Made by a program: the position numbers and the translations under genes. From NCBI GenBank assembly GCA_017428765.1, contig JAFRQF010000032.1, forward strand, positions 56,229-120,228: a stretch of 64,000 nucleotides of DNA, in the 5' to 3' direction. The DNA is from Erysipelotrichaceae bacterium. GTDB lineage: Bacteria; Bacillota_I; Bacilli_A; Erysipelotrichales; Erysipelotrichaceae. Shown piece after piece: positions 58,974-64,000 of the stretch; the stretch's first letter is position 1, and every line of letters begins with the position of its first letter. The notes beneath the pieces are model-generated. The model saw only the letters and a program-made list of their open reading frames with translations. It searched no databases and was not told the origin of the DNA.

Positions 58974-59594
58974 ATGAGTGCGGATATCATCGTATTGATC
59001 TTTGTCATTTTAGTTGACATCGGACTGGTCATTGAACTTTTATACTTCATCCTTAAGCGAAATGCCTCCAATAAGCTCATTGCAGCAGCCTTTGAAAATG
59101 ATGAGGAAGCCTTTGAAAAAGCAGCTTCCTCCTTAAGCACAAAGACGCTCTCGGCGTTTGACAAACAATTGATCCGCTTCAATGTTGCTGAGATCAGGCG
59201 GGACTTTCCGAAGATGGAAGTCCTGATCAGAGAGTTTGAAGGCATGGATCTGAAAGATCCTCAGAAGAAAAAGATCTATCCGAAGATCTTCTACTATTAC
59301 ATCGACCGGGGCAGGAAAGAAGATGCGAAAAAGTATTATGAGAAGATCTCGGAATTCTCTGTCTACAAAAACAAGAAGGACATCGACTGGAATTACGATG
59401 CCTATGTCAAAGGCGGGCACGCCTATCTTGATGAGGCACTGAAAAGCCTGAACAAAGTTTCAAAACAGGATCTTCCGGCAAGGGAAAAACTGATCGCAAA
59501 GATGTATGAAAACAAAGGCATCAATGCGGACGCCAAAAAGTATTACAGGCTCTCGGAACGCCACGAAAGAGAATTGAAAGAAAGACGCAGATGA
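58974..59594 (+). CDS. Membrane-anchored helical-repeat protein
   Basis: 206 residues with one N-terminal membrane helix (~4-24). The rest is alpha-helical with TPR-like spacing (YYYIDRGRKEDAKKYYEKI, later GINADAKKYYRLSE). Possibly a scaffold or assembly factor. Function not known. A terminator follows at once. Confidence 0.55.
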   Translation: MSADIIVLIFVILVDIGLVIELLYFILKRNASNKLIAAAFENDEEAFEKAASSLSTKTLSAFDKQLIRFNVAEIRRDFPKMEVLIREFEGMDLKDPQKKKIYPKIFYYYIDRGRKEDAKKYYEKISEFSVYKNKKDIDWNYDAYVKGGHAYLDEALKSLNKVSKQDLPAREKLIAKMYENKGINADAKKYYRLSERHERELKERRR

Positions 59595-59620
59595 GATACG
59601 GAGCGATCCGTATCTTTTTA
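59595..59620 (+). terminator. Terminator
   Basis: GATACGGA / TCCGTATC (59595-59614) with GCGA loop and TTTTT. TATAAT of the next gene follows immediately (59621-59626). Confidence 0.9.
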
Positions 59621-59645
59621 TATAATGAGTGTAGAGGTATTGCAT

Positions 59646-59945
59646 ATGAAAAAGAATCTGAAACGCATCGAAGAGATGGAATCTTATCTTGAAGAAGTGA
59701 CCAAACTCAATGGCGAACTGGCACTGAAACTGCAGGAAGTCAATGAGGCAAGAGAAAACATGATGAAGCTGTTTGAATACTACGGTTCGGAAGAGTGGTA
59801 TGAAGACAGGGACCTCGATCTTCCGGAAGGCACCAAAGCCGGTGTCTTGAGCGAGGATCTGGTCTATGATCAGATCACGACATTGCGTGACAACGCGTTT
59901 GAGATGCTGGAGACAGCGACGGATATCTTAAAGAACAGGATATGA
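59646..59945 (+). CDS. DUF4298-family small protein
   Basis: 99 residues from ATG 59646 (AGAGG site). Helical throughout, with the DUF4298 blocks LFEYYGSEEWYEDRD and GVLSEDLVYD. The function of the family is not known. It overlaps the methyltransferase gene by four bases and is probably co-expressed with it. Confidence 0.85.
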   Translation: MKKNLKRIEEMESYLEEVTKLNGELALKLQEVNEARENMMKLFEYYGSEEWYEDRDLDLPEGTKAGVLSEDLVYDQITTLRDNAFEMLETATDILKNRI

Positions 59946-61252
59946 GGTTAGAGATCGTCAAAGCAGGGATCAATGGCGAAGGGATCGGCTTTTTCAAACG
60001 GAAGCCGGTTTTCGTCGAGGGCTGTTTTGAAGGAGAGATCGTCGACTGCGACCTGAAAGATGAAGGAAACCACTACACGGGAAGACTTCGAAACATCGTA
60101 AAGAAGAGCGAACATCGCATCAAGGGAAAGTGCAGACATTGTTTCAAATGCGGTGCCTGTGCTCTGATGGAGATCGATTACGAGGAACAGCTGCACGTCA
60201 AGAAACAATTGTTGGAAGGTGCCTTGTACAAATACGCAAAGATCGATGAGAAACTGAATGACGTCATCCCCAGCGGGAAGATCTTTCACTACCGCAATAA
60301 GTGCAACCTGCCGATCGTCGAACACGAAGGAAGGCTGTACAATGCCGTCTATAAAAAAGGGACCAATCACCCCTGCATCATCGAAGAATGCCTGATCCAC
60401 GAGGAAGGGGTCGAAGACATACGAAAGAAGATCCTGGAGGTATTGAACCGCCATCGTCTGAAAGCCTATGACCGTCATGAAAAGAAGGGGATGCGTCAGC
60501 TCATCGTCCGCGGTTTCAGGAAGTCCTATCAGGCGGTCTTAGTTACCGGCAAGGACATATTGGATGAAGATCTCATCAAAGACTTAAAGAAGATCAAGGG
60601 GCTTGATTCTCTTTTCCAGGGTATCAACACGGTAAGAGATCCTGTCCGGCTGATGCCGGACAAGCTGCGCTGTCTGTTCGGAAAACAGAAGATCGAACTT
60701 GCCTCGGGAGACTATAAGCTGCTGCTGTCACCGCAGGCATTTTACCAGCTCAATCATGAACAGGCACAAAGGATCTACAAGGATGTTTCTGAACTGATCG
60801 AAGGCAAGAAGAAGAGGGTCATCGAAGCCTATTGCGGCATCGGCGCGATCTCTTTGTATCTGCATGACAAAGCAGAAAAGCTCATCGGGATCGAGCTGAT
60901 CGAAAAGGCGATCAAAGACGCAAAAGACAACGCAAAGCTCAACGGCTATGACAATCTGGAATTCATCGCCGGCGATGCGTCAAAGGAAGTGCGGAAGATT
61001 CTGAACAAAGAAAAGGCCGATGTACTCATTGTCGATCCGCCAAGGACGGGACTCGATGATGAACTGATCGTAACGCTGCTGAAGTCAAAGATCGATCAGA
61101 TCATCTACATCTCATGCAATCCTTCGACATTGGGGAAAGACCTGGATCTGCTGAAACAGAAATACAAGATCTCGCATATCCAGGCTTATGACATGTTTCC
61201 TAACACCCCTCATGTGGAGACGGTGGTGTTGCTACAAAAGTTGAACTCGTAG
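59942..61252 (+). CDS. 23S rRNA uracil-C5 methyltransferase (RlmD/RlmCD type)
   Basis: 436 residues. An N-terminal TRAM-like segment, then a Fe-S cluster Cys set (CRHCFKCGACALM with an earlier and a later Cys), a Rossmann methyltransferase with EAYCGIGAISLYL, and the catalytic VDPPRTGLD and YISCNPSTL (nucleophile Cys). It methylates uracil-5 in 23S rRNA (1939 or 747 positions). Length is usual for the RumA/RlmCD family. Confidence 0.92.
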   Translation: MRLEIVKAGINGEGIGFFKRKPVFVEGCFEGEIVDCDLKDEGNHYTGRLRNIVKKSEHRIKGKCRHCFKCGACALMEIDYEEQLHVKKQLLEGALYKYAKIDEKLNDVIPSGKIFHYRNKCNLPIVEHEGRLYNAVYKKGTNHPCIIEECLIHEEGVEDIRKKILEVLNRHRLKAYDRHEKKGMRQLIVRGFRKSYQAVLVTGKDILDEDLIKDLKKIKGLDSLFQGINTVRDPVRLMPDKLRCLFGKQKIELASGDYKLLLSPQAFYQLNHEQAQRIYKDVSELIEGKKKRVIEAYCGIGAISLYLHDKAEKLIGIELIEKAIKDAKDNAKLNGYDNLEFIAGDASKEVRKILNKEKADVLIVDPPRTGLDDELIVTLLKSKIDQIIYISCNPSTLGKDLDLLKQKYKISHIQAYDMFPNTPHVETVVLLQKLNS

Positions 61253-61586
61253 AAATCCTTTATTTTATGCACTTTTACGAGCATTTCACCTTCGGTGAGA
61301 CCGACTGGTCGAAGCGCGGAAAACGCCTCGAAAAGTATGTCCGGGTGGCTATAGCAATAGAACTCGTCACTGTAGGCACAAAACTTGAGGACTTATAGAC
61401 AATAGAATATCGCGTTGATTATGGACGTTTATTTTCTTCATTTCGCAGTAAGTAAGCATCCTTTCACATTATTGACTAGAGCCAAATACTCGGCTAAAAT
61501 ATAGCCAAACACTCGGTTGAAATAAGGACAAATACTCGGCCACAACTTATGCACATAATCGTTTCAACCGCAAAAGGAGATATATA
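61253..61586. other. Intergenic region with tandem repeats
   Basis: 330 bases without a gene. Base composition and character change here toward the AT-richer accessory end. The distal part holds the three spaced repeats listed separately; the remainder has no feature I can support. Confidence 0.6.
61481..61539. repeat. Three repeats of 13 bp at a 23-bp period
   Basis: GCCAAATACTCGG (61481), GCCAAACACTCGG (61504) and GACAAATACTCGG (61527) start exactly 23 bases apart. Each contains GCC...GGC or a close variant, giving a small dyad. They lie 48 bases upstream of the ATPase start. Iteron-like operator sites for a DNA-binding protein are plausible. Confidence 0.8.
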
Positions 61587-62858
61587 GTGAAAGAATACTA
61601 TCAAAGAGTTTCAGATAAAGTGCTGATGGATCATTTAGAGTCCAAGGGAGCAGTGCTGATTGAAGGGGCTAAATGGTGCGGAAAAACAACCTCTGCAAAA
61701 CATATTGCAAAAAGTGTCATAGAAATGGATCGCCCTGATATGACGGAACAATACCAGCAAATGGCTAGAATTAAGCCCTCGAATCTTCTTGAGGGAGAGG
61801 TTCCCCATTTGATTGATGAATGGCAGATTGCAACGAATATCTGGAATGCAGTTCGTTATGAGGTTGACCGCAGAGGTGAATTCGGTCAGTTTATACTCAC
61901 CGGTTCTTCTGTCCCTGCTGATTTGGATGATACTATGCACACAGGTACGGGTCGTATCGTTCGAATGCGAATGAGGCCAATGTCACTGTTTGAATCCAGA
62001 GATTCAAGCGGACAGGTGTCATTAATGGATTTGTTTGACGGGAAAGAAATATCTGCCATTGATAATCACAGTATTGAAGATATCGCTTTCCTGATTTGCC
62101 GGGGAGGCTGGCCGGCTGCTTTGAATCATACTGAGAAAGTCGCATTAAGGCAGGCTTTCGACTATTATGATGCAGTCGTTAATGACGACATTTCAAGGGT
62201 GGACGGTTTGAAAAGAGATTCGGAGAGAACAAAGCGCATTATGAGATCCTATGCCAGAAATGTATCAACGCAGGTTTCTCTGGAAACAATCAGAACAGAT
62301 GTGATAAGTAATGATATAGAAACGTTCGACAAGGAATCGCTTTATGGATATCTGAATGCTCTGAAGAGGATTTTTGTAATCGAGGACTCTCCTGCATGGA
62401 ATCCTAATCTGCGTTCCAAGACAGCGATACGCACTTCAGATACAAGGTATTTTGTTGATCCTTCGGTGGCGTCGGCTGCACTTGGAATCGGTCCCTTAGA
62501 TCTGGTCAATGATCTGGAGCTTATGGGTTTGATTTTTGAAAACATGTGCGTCAGGGATCTCAGGATATATGCAGATGCATTGGATGGAAATGTTTATCAC
62601 TACAGAGATAAAACAGGTCTTGAATGTGATGCTGTAATTCATTTGAGAAACGGCAGATATGGATTGATTGAAGTGAAACTTGGCGGAGACAAACTGATCG
62701 AGGAGGGCGTTGCAAGCCTTAAGAAACTGGCAGACAGAATTGATACAGAAAAAATGTCTGAACCGGCATTTATGATGGTTTTATGCGGAGTGGCTCCGTT
62801 TGCCTATAAGAGGGAAGATGGAGTCTATGTTGTTCCGGTTACATGTCTGAAAGACTGA
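61587..62858 (+). CDS. AAA ATPase with DUF4143 domain
   Basis: 423 residues from GTG 61587 (AAAGGAG site). AAA_14-type P-loop EGAKWCGKTTSAKHIA (~23-38), Walker B LIDEWQIA and sensor ILTGSSVPA, then a DUF4143 C-terminal region with YFVDPSVASAALG and LIEVKLGG, which resembles a nuclease-like ELK motif. Such proteins are widespread in gut bacteria, often near mobile or defence-like loci; their role is unsettled. The repeats upstream may be its operator. Confidence 0.8.
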   Translation: MKEYYQRVSDKVLMDHLESKGAVLIEGAKWCGKTTSAKHIAKSVIEMDRPDMTEQYQQMARIKPSNLLEGEVPHLIDEWQIATNIWNAVRYEVDRRGEFGQFILTGSSVPADLDDTMHTGTGRIVRMRMRPMSLFESRDSSGQVSLMDLFDGKEISAIDNHSIEDIAFLICRGGWPAALNHTEKVALRQAFDYYDAVVNDDISRVDGLKRDSERTKRIMRSYARNVSTQVSLETIRTDVISNDIETFDKESLYGYLNALKRIFVIEDSPAWNPNLRSKTAIRTSDTRYFVDPSVASAALGIGPLDLVNDLELMGLIFENMCVRDLRIYADALDGNVYHYRDKTGLECDAVIHLRNGRYGLIEVKLGGDKLIEEGVASLKKLADRIDTEKMSEPAFMMVLCGVAPFAYKREDGVYVVPVTCLKD

Positions 62859-62977
62859 AGGAGCTTTTCCTGTGATTCTGCGGGATGATAACAGAAGTAT
62901 TGAGCAGACATGGAACATGAAGAAAAGGTATTCTTTTTTATACTTCGTATGAGGATTTCGGGGACGCTGTTAATGCT

Positions 62978-63847
62978 TTGAGTGGCCAGATGGATATCAG
63001 CAGCTTAAAACTGCAGCAGGTTGCTGCAGAAATTCAGGGGACGGCATCAGAAGAAAAACTGCAACAAGTTGTTGCAGAAATTCCATTCCCGGCGATATTC
63101 GGATTTATCCCTTGGGGATATCATATTGAGATAATCACTAAATGCAAGGACTTGCATGAAGCTCTGTTTTACGTAAAAAGAACAATAGAAGAAGGCTGAA
63201 GCCGCAATGCTTAGGATAATTGCATACGTGCCGATATGTACCATGCGGTTGGTACTGCAGCGACAAATTTTTCGGAGAAGCTTCCGACAACACAGGGAGA
63301 ACTTGCGCAGGAGATATTGAAAAGCAATTACGACCTTGGATTTGTCAGCTTACCGCCAAAATATGATGAGAATGCATTAGAAGATGTATTGGAGCAGAGG
63401 ATGACCAGGTTCCTGCTTGAGCTCGGTGAAGGTTGGGCTTTTGTAGGAAGACAGAAAGAAATCATCATCTCTGGTAAAACCAGAAAGATAGATTTGCTGT
63501 TTTATCATATCTACCTGCGATGTTATGTAGTACTGGAACTGTAGGTAAAGCCTTTCGATCCGGAATACGCAGGGAAGTTGAACTTCTATGTAAATGCTGT
63601 AAACGAGTTCATCCGAAAGGATAGCGACAATCAGACGATCGGACTTCTGATCTGCAAAGATATGGATCGTACGGAGGTTCAGCTGGCGTTTCAAGGAATT
63701 ACAACTCCGATGGGCGTGGCTACATACGATAATGTGAAAATACAGGAGATTCAGGAATACCTGCCCACTGCGGAGCAGATTCAGCAACAGATAGAAATTG
63801 CTGAAGAGGAATACAGAATAAGCCTTAGCGAAAAGAAAGACAGATAA
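62978..63847 (+). pseudogene. DUF1016 (YhcG) PD-(D/E)XK nuclease pseudogene
   Basis: One frame carries the C-terminal part of a YhcG-type nuclease with IPWGYHIEIITKC, DMYHAVGTAATNFSEKLP, FLLELGEGWAFVGRQ, IDLLFYHIYLRCYVV and FDPEYAGKLNFY. Three stops interrupt it without a frameshift: TGA 63197 (normally Trp), TAG 63212 (normally Leu) and TAG 63542, at the Lys of the catalytic E-x-K. The N-terminal half of the family is missing. So the gene is broken; it is probably a decayed relative of restriction/repair-associated YhcG. Confidence 0.8.
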
Positions 63848-63864
63848 TACTGAAAGGAAACCAT

Positions 63865-64000
63865 ATGGGTCTGATTGAAATTGCCAGTGGAAATTCCGTC
63901 TGGAGAGGAATGGATTATTATGAAAACCATAAAGTAGTTTCCTGGAATAAATCCGGGAATTCAACATATGAAGGGGTTGTATCCGGAAGCAACGGGGATA
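63865..64000 (+). CDS. Start of a SWIM zinc-finger-like protein, cut by the window end
   Basis: From ATG 63865 (GAAAGGAAACC before it) the frame is open to the window end. The start MGLIEIASGNSVWRGMDYY followed by NKSGNSTYEGVVSGS is of the type seen before SWIM zinc fingers in bacterial proteins. Only 45 residues are visible, so the call is tentative. Confidence 0.45.
   Translation, partial: MGLIEIASGNSVWRGMDYYENHKVVSWNKSGNSTYEGVVSGSNGD

Noticed and set aside
61481..61539. CRISPR array
   Set aside because: Repeats are only 13 bp with 10-bp gaps, three copies, and no cas genes.

Overview
The window looks like a chromosome segment of a low-to-moderate GC Bacillota (Firmicutes), probably an anaerobic gut or oral fermenter near the Erysipelotrichia. 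This rests on AGGAGG-type ribosome sites, occasional GTG/TTG starts, a SpoIIE-type phosphatase, a split transketolase, a fermentative AdhE with a Rex-like operator, PrsW proteases and a galactitol-type PTS. The placement is inference; there is no rRNA or species marker. I saw no tRNA, rRNA, CRISPR array or intact transposon.

Layout. (1) 1-11.17 kb is AT-rich and accessory. It holds the end of a surface protein, then a small gene cassette that looks like an orphan peptide-modification (RiPP-type) locus: short acidic precursor-like protein, HPr-kinase-like protein, PqqD-like protein, tiny lipoprotein and NTP_transf_5 protein. Next come a membrane protein and two tandem Wzc-like tyrosine kinases. 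(2) Base composition jumps inside a hybrid histidine kinase at about 11.17 kb. From there to 17.9 kb runs a tightly coupled signalling operon: YdcF, MscS, STAS, SpoIIE phosphatase with ATPase domain, HD hydrolase, and a STAS-kinase fusion. (3) 17.9-28.5 kb carries a Tet(M)-like GTPase fused to a YacP/Rae1-like NYN nuclease, a cation transporter, an SGNH hydrolase, a double-glycine-leader SH3 miniprotein, a MATE transporter fused to an RsbW-like ATPase, and two exported proteins. (4) 28.6-36.5 kb is a sigma factor / small membrane protein / PrsW cluster followed by a 1765-residue cell-surface protein with FG-GAP and collagen-like repeats.

(5) 36.8-46.4 kb is mostly metabolic: pgi, two phosphoribosyltransferases (one fused to a PurO-type IMP cyclohydrolase), a stand-alone AICAR formyltransferase, a cystatin-like lipoprotein, a C26 amidase, a second PrsW, a CAT-family acetyltransferase, an ASCH protein, and an XRE regulator paired with a membrane protein sharing its C-terminal domain. 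(6) 46.5-58.6 kb is carbon metabolism: AdhE, an AraD-like protein, split transketolase, zinc dehydrogenase, SorC regulator, an HPr paralogue, PTS IIA/IIB/IIC of the galactitol family, a 2-hydroxyacid dehydrogenase and a second aldolase. Together they suggest catabolism of an unidentified polyol or sugar. (7) 58.6-61.25 kb has small membrane proteins and an RlmD-type methyltransferase. (8) 61.3 kb to the end is accessory again: three 23-bp-spaced repeats, a DUF4143 ATPase, a DUF1016 nuclease pseudogene with three in-frame stops, and the start of a further gene.

Most unusual items: the RiPP-like cassette, the GTPase-NYN nuclease fusion, the tandem cystatin-like lipoprotein, the double-glycine-leader SH3 protein, and the sigma/PrsW/giant surface protein block. 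Domain names are by eye from motifs; no database search was run.
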